A DNA stretch of 64,000 nucleotides from Endothia cerciana. Its lineage: Eukaryota > Ascomycota > Sordariomycetes > Diaporthales > Cryphonectriaceae. Shown here piece by piece: positions 54,629 through 64,000 of this stretch. A program made the position numbers and the translations under genes. The notes below the pieces were generated by a model. The model searched no databases. It had not been told where the DNA came from and saw nothing but the letters and a program-made list of their open reading frames with translations. The DNA lies in contig JALRMH010000003.1 of assembly GCA_026119935.1 (NCBI GenBank), forward strand, positions 372,001-436,000. The letters are read 5' to 3'. How positions within the stretch are numbered: position 1 is the stretch's first letter; every line of letters begins with the position of its first letter.

Positions 54629-57600
54629 TGGCCGCTGGCATCCCCTGGATTTTGTCGGTGACGCCATAAATATTTGAGCTATCTCGACATCGAATCGTTA
54701 TGACATGGATAGGAGAAGAGCAACAGCCTAGATCCATAGATTATTCATAATAAGATAGCCGTTTTGTGAACGTATGTGGTAGTGATTGCAGAGGCAGTTT
54801 TACCTGAGGCCACGAGCAAAGGGGAATACCAGATGCAATACCGTGGATGGATAATGCCATCCAAGAGTTCATTGCTGAAGTAGCTCTGCCGGCTCTGATT
54901 CCTTTATAAAAGACCTCTAGCTGTAGGTGTCACTTTTGAGTGCTTACTGAACTTCAGGGATCCTTGGCGTTCGGTAGTTGCGCGGGTGTATGTAAGTCAT
55001 GCTGACCGGAGCCGCCATAACGATTCCAACGACAGGCGACGCCCCCCAAGCCTTGTAGGAGCACCAGGCCTGACCAACCAGGAACAGGGAAATCCAGGGA
55101 GCATTTGGCTATCATTTGTCTTCCGTATGATCCTGGGCAAGAGGTCAACCGAGAAGAACGTCATCGGCGCAGGGGAGCTAGGGACCGACGTGGCGCTGTA
55201 GTGAGACAACAAGCCACCTGCCTGGGTGCCGTTGCCCGAGACATGCCATAGTTGTGTCACGAGCACGGCAGACGGCCGGTGTCTGCAAGAGGTGATAGCG
55301 TGTGAGACCATCATTATGAACAACGACGAGGTCATCAACAGGTTTTCGGACCAGGCCGTGGGGTTCCAGTAGTGACATAATAAGCTTGCATAATGGTCGG
55401 CGGCTGCGACCCTGACCAAGTTGCAAGATCGCCTCACATCCGAGGTGCCTCGATCGATCTTTGCAGGGTAAGTACCGGCACTTGTCTGAAAGCATGGCAT
55501 CGTCTTCCCTCGCGCACCGGTGAGATAGCTGATGACTCCTGATGCAGTCTGGCGCGCTGGAGAAGAGCGGCTGGCCGACCATTGCGATGTGGCCCCCTCC
55601 GAGATGAGAGGTCGCTGTCCCCAAAGGTCGACCGACCCTTGATCTTGGGGACGGCCGGACGGATAGGGCCGTTTCGTTGGCCGTGCGGAGGAGAAAGATA
55701 CCGTCTTTGGTGGGCCCCTAGTTTGGGTGGGTGGGCCAAGGATAGGGGAGATAAGAGGTGACGTTTTACCCGGAATTCTGTCATCAACCTTGAACTCTTG
55801 ATGGAATCCCCCCCCTCTCTGCGTTCTGAACCAGTGCATATGGACCCGCTTTCAGCATTCCAAGAACTCTATGCTTACGCCGGCCAACCAGGAATGGATA
55901 CCTGCAAATGTGCCCCTGTCACTTGAGCGGATAGTTTCAGCTTTGAGACAGCGATCCGTACGTAGTACTGTGTCTAGCAGGGCCGCGTGGGAGGGAACCG
56001 ATATCACAAGATGAAGCTGGCAACAGGGCAGCATGACCAGCCGTGGCACCAGTGACGACATATCCAGTACCACCCCACGAGGCAAACGCATTGCTCACAT
56101 TGCCTGCAGGCACGATGAGGACCCTGGCAGATCGGCCGTGATGTGGTCAGAGCTGTCGCCATCCATCCGCCACCGACACGAGCTGTGTCGTCCAAAGCCG
56201 TGGCCATCCATCATTGAATCAGGGACAAGCTTCCTGATGCCATCCCCAAAGGGACACGATGGCACATGGTGTCAGAATCCGTCCTAGTGGAAGGATGCGC
56301 GATTCGGGCTAAATTAGGGACTGCGACGCAGCACTTGACTGTTATCAGGGAGATGCAGATTCTCGCAGGCAACGGGATCATGGGAAGACATCTGTACAGT
56401 ATCTCTCCCGCGCCCACGTCTCCAAGAATAGTCACGAAGTCTCTCTCTGCAGATCGCGGCTTCTCCCCGAGCCATCTCGTCGTCGGGTGCCTGTCACTCA
56501 CTGCTGAGGTGTGGATGTTGTTTCCCATGCCAGTGCTCCCCCACGCCCGCATAGCCCGGTCCCCACATCAGTTCTCCCCAGATCAATGCCGGACTGGGGT
56601 GGGAGGCCTGTCTTCCTGTTTTCCCATTTCGAACATCAGGCCCTTTCCATTCGTCCTGTTCACAAGTGCCACAACCCTTGTTCAGCACACCACCCTCCGT
56701 AAGAGGCACAATGACGACACTGCCCGAGAGCAGCAGCGTTCAGAGCTCCCGCGAGAGGTCCAGGCCTGACGCGTGCTTTCGTCACAGGTGTCTCGGTATG
56801 CCGCCCACCCCGTCTGGAGCTCGTGTTGACATTTGCCTCGTGTGCAGCCCTGAACCCTTCCTGTCTGTCAATCAGGCACGCGAACCAAGGCGGAGGAGAG
56901 AGTTCATCGCTCTCCCACCCGCGGCCACCATGGGCAATGACCCTCAAGGGACAGGTGCAGGTGCAGTAGCTCATACGAACACGATCGAGATTCCCTGTTT
57001 CCAGCAGTCTTATTGCATAGACACGGTCCATCTCCATGCCGCCCAATGACTCCTTTTCTGCTGCAACTCCCCACAGGGGAATCCTCAGCGCACGCTGTAG
57101 TTGGTTCGCATTGGTGTGTGTATCCAGGTGGATTCGCATTCCAAAACAGGCACAGCCGCCATAGGAACTGTAGTGTGACATCCTGCGTACAGTACCTGTG
57201 CACCCCGTCGCATCTGCATCACAGGATGGCCACTTGACCTTGGAAGGGGACGGGTAACTGCTGAGTTGTCGCTTCACTAGTTGCGCCTGATAAGGGAGAC
57301 TAATAGGCATCGCTAAGAGCTCCACGTCAGGGCAGGTATCTTGTTACCACTTACAACAGCCTTGAGACCGTGGCAGGTACGTGACACCACACCTAGTCCC
57401 TCCCCATCACGCCTTCCACCTCAGGACTGGAAGCCACCGGATCATAACTGCCGCGCGAAGCATATAAGACCACCCAGCTTCCTTCCCTGAGACACACCTC
57501 GCAGCTTTCATTCAGCCATCTCGACCTGTCAACCTCAACCTTCCTTATCAGACCCCTCACCTCGTCTCCTACCACTAAATCCCCTCAACACCAAGTAGCA

Positions 57601-57699
57601 CCCCTTCGTCTCAACTTTCTCAGTACTTCCCTCGACCTTCATCATTCTCACCTGTATCTCACTACTAGATCTAATACCCTGGCGACCAGAAAATCAATC
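54629..57699. other. about 3 kb without a recognised gene
   Basis: The longest frame (54997-55839, minus, 280 codons) has no initiating context, family motif or codon pattern like the neighbours. The last 240 bp before the pepsin ATG are pyrimidine-rich and include a TATA-like box. Confidence 0.5.
57463..57468 (+). promoter_or_regulatory. TATA-like box of the aspartic protease gene
   Basis: TATAAG in the context CATATAAGAC, 232 bp before the protease ATG. A CT-rich tract downstream (about 57480-57690) resembles the leaders of strongly expressed fungal genes. Confidence 0.45.
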
Positions 57700-59088
57700 A
57701 TGGAGGCTGCGTTCGCAACCCAGGCCAAGCTCAAGCAGGAGCTCGGCCTCAAGAAGGTGCTGGCCGCGCCCAACAAGAACTACAAGCGCCACGGCACCAA
57801 GTCCTACGTCTACCTGATGAACCGGTTCGGTTTCAAGGCCACCAAGCCTGGTCCCTACCAGCACACTACCACCTTCCACCATCGCGGCCTCGCTGGCTCC
57901 CACGTCGCTAGGGGCGGGCGCCTTCGCCGTGAGCACAGGCTTGTCAAGACCACTCCTGATGGTGAGACCGGCGAGGTCACCGCCGAGGACCAGCAGAACG
58001 ACTCCGAGTACCTGTGTGAGGTCCAGATCGGCACCCCCCCTCAAACCCTCAAGCTCGACTTCGACACTGGATCTTCCGACCTCTGGGTGAGTCTACTCGC
58101 CGTAAAACGGGGCTGGCGCACCCATGGCTAACAATACTAGGTCTTTTCCACTGAGCTGCCCGCCAAGGACCGGAAGGGCCACACTGTCTTCGACCCGTCA
58201 AAGTCCTCCACCTGGCAGACTTCCAAGGGCCTGACCTGGAAGATTTCCTACGGAGATGGCAGTTCTGCTTCCGGTGATGTTGGCACTGACACTGTCAACA
58301 TCGGTGGTGTCAAGATCACCAACCAGTCCGTCGAGTTGGCCAAGACCGCCGCTGCCCAGTTCATCTCCGGCACTGGTGACGGTCTGCTTGGTCTCGCCTT
58401 CCCCTCCATCAACACGATCACCAAGAACGGCCAGGCCGATCCCCAGAACACCCCTGTTGCCAACATGATCTCTCAGGGCGACATCCCCTCCGGTGCTCAG
58501 CTGTTCACCTCGGCCTTCTACTCCTCTCGTGACCAGTCCGCCAACTCTTTCTACACGTTCGGCTACATCGACACCGACCTGGTCGGCTCCAACACGATCA
58601 GCTACACCGACATCGACAACTCTGAGGGCTTCTGGATGTTCGACTCCACGACCTACACCATTGCTGGCAAGCAGAGCACACAGTCTGGCAACAAGGCCAT
58701 CTGCGATACTGGTACCACCCTCTGCCTGTTGGCCGATGAGGTCGTCGACGCCCTCTACAAGGCCATCCCGGGAAGCAAGTACGACGAGACCCAACAGGGT
58801 TACCTCTTCCCCACCTCTGTCACGGCCGATCAGCTTCCCGACTTCAGCGTTGCTGTCGGCGACAAGGAGTTCACAATCCAGAAGGAGGACCTTGCATTCA
58901 CGGTTGCCTCTGAGGGATACTGGTACGGTGGCGTGCAGTCGCGTGGCGACAACCCATTCGATATCTTGGGTGACGTCTTCCTGAAGAGCGTCTATGTCAT
59001 CTGGGACCAGGGCAACACCCGCCTGGGTCTGGTGCCCAAGATTGAGAGCACCCAGAACCTGGACCCCACAACCAGCAGCAGCTCGTAG
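57700..59088 (+). CDS. Pepsin-like aspartic protease lacking a visible signal peptide
   Basis: Family A1 endopeptidase. Two exons, 57700-58086 and 58141-59088, with a 54-bp intron (GTGAGT, GGCTAAC, ACTAG); 444 residues. Both catalytic motifs are intact: LDFDTGSSDLWVF (D122) and AICDTGTTLCLL (D318). Also present are the flap ISYGDGSSASGDVGTDTV, GLLGLAFPSINTI and FDILGDVFLKSVYVIWDQGN, as in penicillopepsin/endothiapepsin relatives. Residues 1-100 are a basic prosegment-like region (AKLKQELGLKKVLAAPNKNY, then GLAGSHVARGGRLRREHRLV). The N-terminus (MEAAFATQAKL) has no hydrophobic signal, unlike secreted pepsins. Either the enzyme is intracellular or exported unconventionally, or an upstream coding exon was missed. 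The leader between the TATA-like box and the ATG shows no candidate signal-peptide exon to me. Confidence 0.93.
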
Positions 59089-60622
59089 GTGACCATGAAA
59101 GCCACCTCCGTACTCGAGGCCACCGTCGTTGTTTTCTCTGGAGGGGTTTCGGTGGATCATGAGCGTGTTTGCGATGAGTTGCCCCCCAGAAGCATGGATC
59201 TGATTTCATAGCAAGGACATTCCTTGAGTACACCTAAGTAACACGCATACCTAATGCCACATCGTTGTTTTTCCATATGGCTCGATAATGCAGAATCATC
59301 ATCCCAGGGCAGCCCGTTCCAGGGCAGTCCTCCCACTGATTATTGTCGTCACGTCCTCGACAGCATAGACCTGTCGTCAGGTCAGGAGGCGTGTAAAGTG
59401 ATTGGCTGGGTTTCTTAGAGGGGCTTACTAGCTGCCAGGGTATATGATAGTTCGCCGGCCCCCGGGTCTCAGAGCAGATGGGGGCCAAGTGAGTCAGTCT
59501 CCTACGGTAAGTTTATCGACACATAGTGCGGTGTGCATGGGAGATTTTCATGTGATAGTGCTCTACGTCCTCGTATGGCTGTTTAGGCACCCGGTTGAGT
59601 AAGGAGGCACCAGTATCTAGGTATAGAGCAGTATGAATGCCCGGAGCCCCAGTTTTAGCGGTGAGGTTCGTGGCATACACCTACCTAGGTCTCCAAGGCC
59701 CCCTCGCTTCTCTGCTCTTCTGAGTCTCTCCCCCTCTCCGGACCTCTCCGTGTATCGGCATCAAGGAAGCTCTTGTCCGCCAAGAGGTGCATATCGAGGT
59801 TGGGGTGGCAAATCCCTGTTCAATCGGGAGGCGCTTATGGGATTAGTAAGGTGGTGCTCCTGCATGAAGGCTCGTCTCCTTGGGTGGTATTCAGGCTCGC
59901 TGGCTGGATGGACTGGACGAGTTGAACCAAGAGCGCCCGGGGCCTCTCGAAGACAAACATGGCTGCATGACTGCCAAGGCCGACCTCCATCCGCTGCATG
60001 TGGCCTCTACACTCATAGGATATGTCGAGGTGTGGCTAGTGGCTTGCCTGATCGATGGACCTCAGTCTACCTGGGTAGGCGGTCTTGGTATAGCTGCAGC
60101 GTACGATTGGTGAGACCCCTTTATGGGATGAGAAACATGCTAAGTCCTGCCCGGCTCCGTCCTCGGGTCCTCTCGTTCGCCCCGCATGTGGGCAGGAGGT
60201 GGGTGCTTGTGTGTTTCCAGGTGTAATCCGTAGGAGGGCGGGCGGTTGTTTCCGTCTGAGGCTCAACCCTCGAAGTTGCCCAGTGACTTGCACAGAGGGA
60301 GCACAGACCAGCAGAAGCATGAAGGCCCGCCTGGCGGAGCCTGGCATGGCCTGGCAGGGCCTAGACTCCTTCTGACCAGCCATCAGAGGCTTAACCCAGC
60401 CCAAGGCCCTCAGTCCAGTCCAATCCAATCCAATCCAAGCTAAATCACCCCCTCTCCCCCCCCCCCCAGAACACTGCATTGCAGCCATTGACCTGCCCAC
60501 ACGGGAGGGGGACACCCCCTAGTCGCCCCCCAACAAGTAAGTACCAAGGTAGCCGCAAAATACAGCACAACAGAGAGCTGGGGACCTGGACTCTGGACCC
60601 ATCTTCGTCTCCGTCATCACAG

Positions 60623-60658
<36 letters not shown>

Positions 60659-61423
60659 ACGCCTACCCGTAGGCCCCCATCCACCGCTCGACCCGACCAA
60701 CAAAAACATCACACCTAACCTCCACCTCCCGTTGCCCATCGCCCATCACCGCCGCCGCCGCCGCCGACGACCACCTCTTGCAGTCGAAAAGTCCGGTCCC
60801 TGGCTTGGTGAGATCTATCGTTGAGAATTCGGCCTGCAGCTGTCCGGTGTTCCTTTAGGCTCTGCCAGTCTCAAATAAGTTTCAAAGCGTTAACTCGCCT
60901 TTTGACTCTTATCCGGCTCGACCTTGTCATCCGTCCTCCGTCCTCCGACCTCACCTCTGTTTCTGCTGGCCCTCGCCTTTGTCGACCTCCCGCCTCTGAC
61001 TTCTCCGGCCATTGCCCAACAGGGACACCCGAGAAGTGGAGCTGGCAGTTTCTCAAGTCGGCGACCACAATATTCGATCTGCTCCGTCTGGACTTATCAG
61101 CTTTCCTGTGCTCTCGTGTTTTACTAGTTGTCTAATTGCGGTCTGCTCAATCCCTGCGACCTTTCTTTGCTTCCAACACTTTCCTTTCAGCAACACCGCA
61201 ATCCTCGCCATCGCCGCCGTGTGCGGCCCCTCGGCCTCAACCAGCGCGTCCGTCCCTGGCCGGATCAGCGATCGAGCATTCTCGAGCACAGTTCAATCGC
61301 CCTCCGACACCGCATGTTGGCCCCCGAGACCTTCTGAACCCGCTGCAGACACAGCTCGCGGTGCTGTTCGACCTCCACCCCTCCTCGCCTAGCCCGGCCG
61401 ACCTTCGACGCCCCACAGCCAAG
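59089..61423. other. intergenic
   Basis: Contains a (CA)n run (60625-60656), TCCAA pentamers near 60419-60438, a C run at about 60460, and a GCC/CCG run near 60750. No gene recognised. The frame of the downstream Btz gene stays open back to 61136 but that part looks like leader. Confidence 0.55.
60625..60656. repeat. (CA)16 microsatellite
   Basis: Uninterrupted CA dinucleotide run on the + strand, about 0.8 kb upstream of the Btz start codon. It is the second CA microsatellite in the window. Confidence 0.9.
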
Positions 61424-63661
61424 ATGGGTGCACCTCCCAAACGCAGCAGCAGAAGGGCGCTCGGCCATCGACGCCGCGTCGAGGATGATGGCGACGACGA
61501 GGGTGGTCCCGAGACCCTAGACCACCTCGATGATGACTCCGTCACTGAGGGCTCCGTCGTCAGCGACGAGCACGACCATGGCGATGACAGCGACACTAGC
61601 AACGTCGAAGAGGCTTCTCCTACATCTCCGGTGCTCAAGAAGACGTCGGGTCGCGCGGCTGCCAAGGCGGGTGCTCCTCGCCATGCTCCTGGCGAGACGA
61701 CGGGATCGGATGGGCAGGTCACCCAGAGCGTCGCGGAAGTCCAAGCGCAACTCAACGGGCTGAGCACCTCTGACGAGCCTAGACCGGCGCAAGAGGATGG
61801 ACCTGCTCCCGCACCGACCAAGCCGACCGGCCCCGTAGTGGTGAGCTCCACAGCTGTGCAAGGACAAGAGCCCCCTTTCGAGCGCAGACGCCGTGAGCAC
61901 GAGGAATATCGCAAGAAGAGAGACGAGGATCCAGCCTTCGTGCCGAACAGGGGAGCGTTCTTCATGCACGACCACCGACACGCCGGTCCGGCTGCGAACG
62001 GCTTCCGTCCATTTGGCAGAGGAGCACTGAGAGGCGGTCGAGGAAGGGGCCGTGGCATAGGAGGCCCCTTCACACCGGTCAAGTACGTCTGTCCCCTCAT
62101 TTCGACCCGGAATGCCCTTGTCGGCCTCCTTACTGACGATATAAGCAGTGCGTTCCAATCGAACCCCTTCGACCCGACCGTAAGTGGCCCTTGGGCTCAC
62201 GACATGCACGAGGCCGTTGCCGAGCCTTTGCCCATGCGGCAACCAAGACACGCGACTCGACATGTGGAAGGCCCTCCGAATGGAGATGGGCACATTCCCA
62301 CATGTCCTCCCAGTCAAACTCCGATCAACAGAACCTTGTCGACCGAGAAGACACTTGGAAATGTGGAGGTTCGTGTATTCTTCCCGGGCCTGAAGGAGCC
62401 CAAGTCGTTCTCCGGCATTCCGATCAAGCGCTACACCAAGCTGCCCGACCACAGACCTCCTCTTCGGCGCGACAAGCCTGTGCGAATATCTCTGCCGGAC
62501 AACCCGCCTCGCTATATATACCCTGCCATGGACCGGTCGTTCATCTTCATCCCCCGTGCCATGCGCCCTAACCAGCAGCATGGCCGTGGCAAGTCCCGAC
62601 CGGGCTTTGGCTCCGTCGGTGGATACTCACGCCGTACCAGCATCTACGGCGGCAGCTACTATGGAAGTGCCTACACTCCTAGTGTCGACATGAGTCGAAG
62701 GTCGTCGATAGCTCCGGCCGACTTCATCTCGCCGACCGGCTCCGCCATGTCGAGGCCTGTTGTGCGGCTCCCGCCCATGGGGCAACCACAGATGCCGATG
62801 CCTATGCCGATGCCTGGTCCGGTTTCAGCATTCATCCCACCGCCTCCCCCACCTGTTGATATCGCTGTAACCCACACGCCAGGGTCTGAATATCCAGCCG
62901 ATGCAGGCCAGCCCTCGATCAATGATCTGCCACAGCCGCAGACCCATCCTCTCCCCCAAAAGCCAACGTTCCAGGAGAACCGCCCTGATGACTCTATTCC
63001 TATGCACCAACCCCGACCGCAAAAGGCGGTGTCGGTCGAAAATATCGAATCTCCCACGAGACAGACCAGACAACCACCGCAGTTTCAGCAGGCCTTCCAC
63101 CAGCAGGTACCGCCCCAGGTTGCGAACAGCTTGTCACTGGACACACACGGGCGGAATCCATCCTATCCTGCTCAAATCTCCACTGGCACACCTCTTTCTC
63201 AGATCCCCGAGCGAGCAATCCATGCCGCACCTTTCCAACCTTCCACATACTCTCAGCCTCAGCCTGGCTATTACAACCAGCCGTATCCCATGATGCCACC
63301 GCAGCAGGGATATTACTACCCACAGCCACCGCAGCCGTATGGGAACAACATGGCTTCCCCAGCAGCTGCCCCGCCCTTCTATCCCGGTGGCCAACAACCA
63401 CCCGCGATGAACTACGGCCAGGGTGGCCAAGGCGAAGGTCCTCCTGTTCAAGCCAACGGGCAGGGAGGTGGTTCATCCACCTTGGTCGCTCAGGATGTCA
63501 ACGGCACGGTGTACTACTACGATGCATCTCAGATACCCACGTACCCGACCTATCCCGCCTACGGTGCTCCTGGATATGCCCCGAACATGGGCATGGGCGT
63601 GTCACCAGGGCCGGAGGGATACTACTACAACCAAGCGGCTCAAGGAATGGCTCCGTACTAG
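61424..63661 (+). CDS. Barentsz/CASC3-type exon-junction-complex protein
   Basis: Predicted Btz-like protein that binds eIF4AIII in the exon junction complex and acts in mRNA localisation, translation or decay. Two exons, 61424-62082 and 62149-63661, joined as TPVNAFQSNPFDPTV; 723 residues. The start MGAPPKRSSRRALGHRRRV (AAGATGG context) is preferred to the in-frame ATG at 61136. The eIF4AIII-binding SELOR region is recognisable: EYRKKRDEDPAFVPNRGAFF then MHDHR (about 160-187), an RG-rich stretch (GRGALRGGRGRGRGIGGP), and SGPWAHDMHE in exon 2. The N-terminus is acidic and the C-terminal 300 residues are Pro/Gln/Tyr-rich and disordered (QQGYYYPQPPQPYGNNM). It shares the nonsense-mediated-decay context with UPF1 20 kb away, but no operon-like link is implied. 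Confidence 0.88.
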   Translation: MGAPPKRSSRRALGHRRRVEDDGDDEGGPETLDHLDDDSVTEGSVVSDEHDHGDDSDTSNVEEASPTSPVLKKTSGRAAAKAGAPRHAPGETTGSDGQVTQSVAEVQAQLNGLSTSDEPRPAQEDGPAPAPTKPTGPVVVSSTAVQGQEPPFERRRREHEEYRKKRDEDPAFVPNRGAFFMHDHRHAGPAANGFRPFGRGALRGGRGRGRGIGGPFTPVKYVCPLISTRNALVGLLTDDISSAFQSNPFDPTVSGPWAHDMHEAVAEPLPMRQPRHATRHVEGPPNGDGHIPTCPPSQTPINRTLSTEKTLGNVEVRVFFPGLKEPKSFSGIPIKRYTKLPDHRPPLRRDKPVRISLPDNPPRYIYPAMDRSFIFIPRAMRPNQQHGRGKSRPGFGSVGGYSRRTSIYGGSYYGSAYTPSVDMSRRSSIAPADFISPTGSAMSRPVVRLPPMGQPQMPMPMPMPGPVSAFIPPPPPPVDIAVTHTPGSEYPADAGQPSINDLPQPQTHPLPQKPTFQENRPDDSIPMHQPRPQKAVSVENIESPTRQTRQPPQFQQAFHQQVPPQVANSLSLDTHGRNPSYPAQISTGTPLSQIPERAIHAAPFQPSTYSQPQPGYYNQPYPMMPPQQGYYYPQPPQPYGNNMASPAAAPPFYPGGQQPPAMNYGQGGQGEGPPVQANGQGGGSSTLVAQDVNGTVYYYDASQIPTYPTYPAYGAPGYAPNMGMGVSPGPEGYYYNQAAQGMAPY

Positions 63662-64000
63662 GGCTTTGGTGGCTACTTTGGACCCTTTGGTCAAACAACC
63701 GCACGGGCACACTGAACCGATGTTGGCGTTCATGCTTTGCTACACAAAGTCGCGGACAAATCCCGCCAACCATCTCAAACTCACCACGTCTATTGCAGCA
63801 CTATTCTTCATTGTCAAATTCTTGCTCAAACTTGACGGTCGAAGGGATGAGGTGACTAGGAAAAGGGGTCATTGCTACTGTTCGCAATTTGACCAGGAGG
63901 AATGGCTTTGGCTAGGACTGGCGGCTATTGTGTTGTTCCGCTGAATAGTATAAGCTGGCTAGGTCTCCCAGAAGACATAGCTCAGTTGCGATGTGTACGA
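63662..64000. other. 3' flank of Btz gene to window end
   Basis: Downstream flank and probable 3' untranslated region. No further gene is recognisable before the window ends. Confidence 0.6.

Noticed and set aside
58198..59160. 320-codon minus-strand frame over the aspartic protease
   Set aside because: Antisense shadow of strongly biased codons; the plus strand has both catalytic Asp motifs.
59633..60226. 197-codon plus-strand frame
   Set aside because: Trp/Arg/Gly/Cys-rich random composition, no homology recognised, no supporting splice structure.
61136..61423. N-terminal extension of the Btz protein
   Set aside because: The Pro/Ser-rich extension resembles translated leader. The ATG at 61424 has a better context and precedes the basic/acidic N-terminus expected for the family.
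61237..62581. Overlapping minus-strand frames (287 and 354 codons) over the Btz gene
   Set aside because: No domain on that strand, whereas the plus strand has the SELOR motif and a phase-consistent intron.

Overview
This window is nuclear DNA of a filamentous ascomycete, most probably a Sordariomycete (inference). The signs are short spliceosomal introns (mostly 50-95 bp, GT...AG, with CTAAC/CTGAC-like branch sites), GC-rich coding sequence, CT-rich leaders, and gene families with characteristic fungal forms: a GNA-2 type G-alpha, an Sso1-like syntaxin, Tom70, Imp4 and a fungal kinesin-3. I recognise 20 protein-coding genes in 64 kb, one of them cut by the left edge. No tRNA, rRNA, CRISPR array, intact transposon or secondary-metabolite cluster was recognised.

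Layout. 0-12 kb: a partial GH127 beta-L-arabinofuranosidase (+), a kinesin-3 motor (-) and a membrane-anchored GH3 beta-glucosidase (-, eight exons). 14-24 kb: a G-protein alpha subunit (-), then about 5 kb without a recognisable gene and with homopolymers and a CA microsatellite, then spermidine synthase (-) and a NIT2-type omega-amidase (-). 24-34 kb: an 850-aa disordered protein of unknown function (+), a small hypothetical protein (+), an NSUN4-like RNA m5C methyltransferase (+), a seven-helix membrane protein (-) and a PRXL2/AhpC-TSA_2 thioredoxin-fold protein (-). 34-38 kb: a gene-poor, more AT-rich tract holding one small spliced gene (+). 38-46 kb: the UPF1 RNA helicase (-) diverging from the ribosome-biogenesis factor IMP4 (+), then a plasma-membrane syntaxin (+). 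47-51 kb: the mitochondrial import receptor TOM70 (-) and aminodeoxychorismate lyase (+). 53-64 kb: a secreted alpha/beta hydrolase (+), a pepsin-like aspartic protease without a visible signal peptide (+) and a Barentsz/CASC3-type exon-junction protein (+).

The genes are mostly housekeeping and do not form a pathway cluster. Several concern RNA (UPF1, Btz, IMP4, NSUN4-like), traffic (kinesin-3, syntaxin) or mitochondria (TOM70, possibly NIT2). The two glycoside hydrolases and two hydrolytic enzymes suit a plant-associated or saprotrophic life. I found no convincing new multi-gene system. The best leads are the unknown protein with two alternating internal motif families, the small spliced gene at 36.6-37.2 kb, and start or targeting oddities in NIT2, the pepsin and the GH3 enzyme. 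All gene models were built by eye from frames, splice sites and family motifs; transcript data would settle them.
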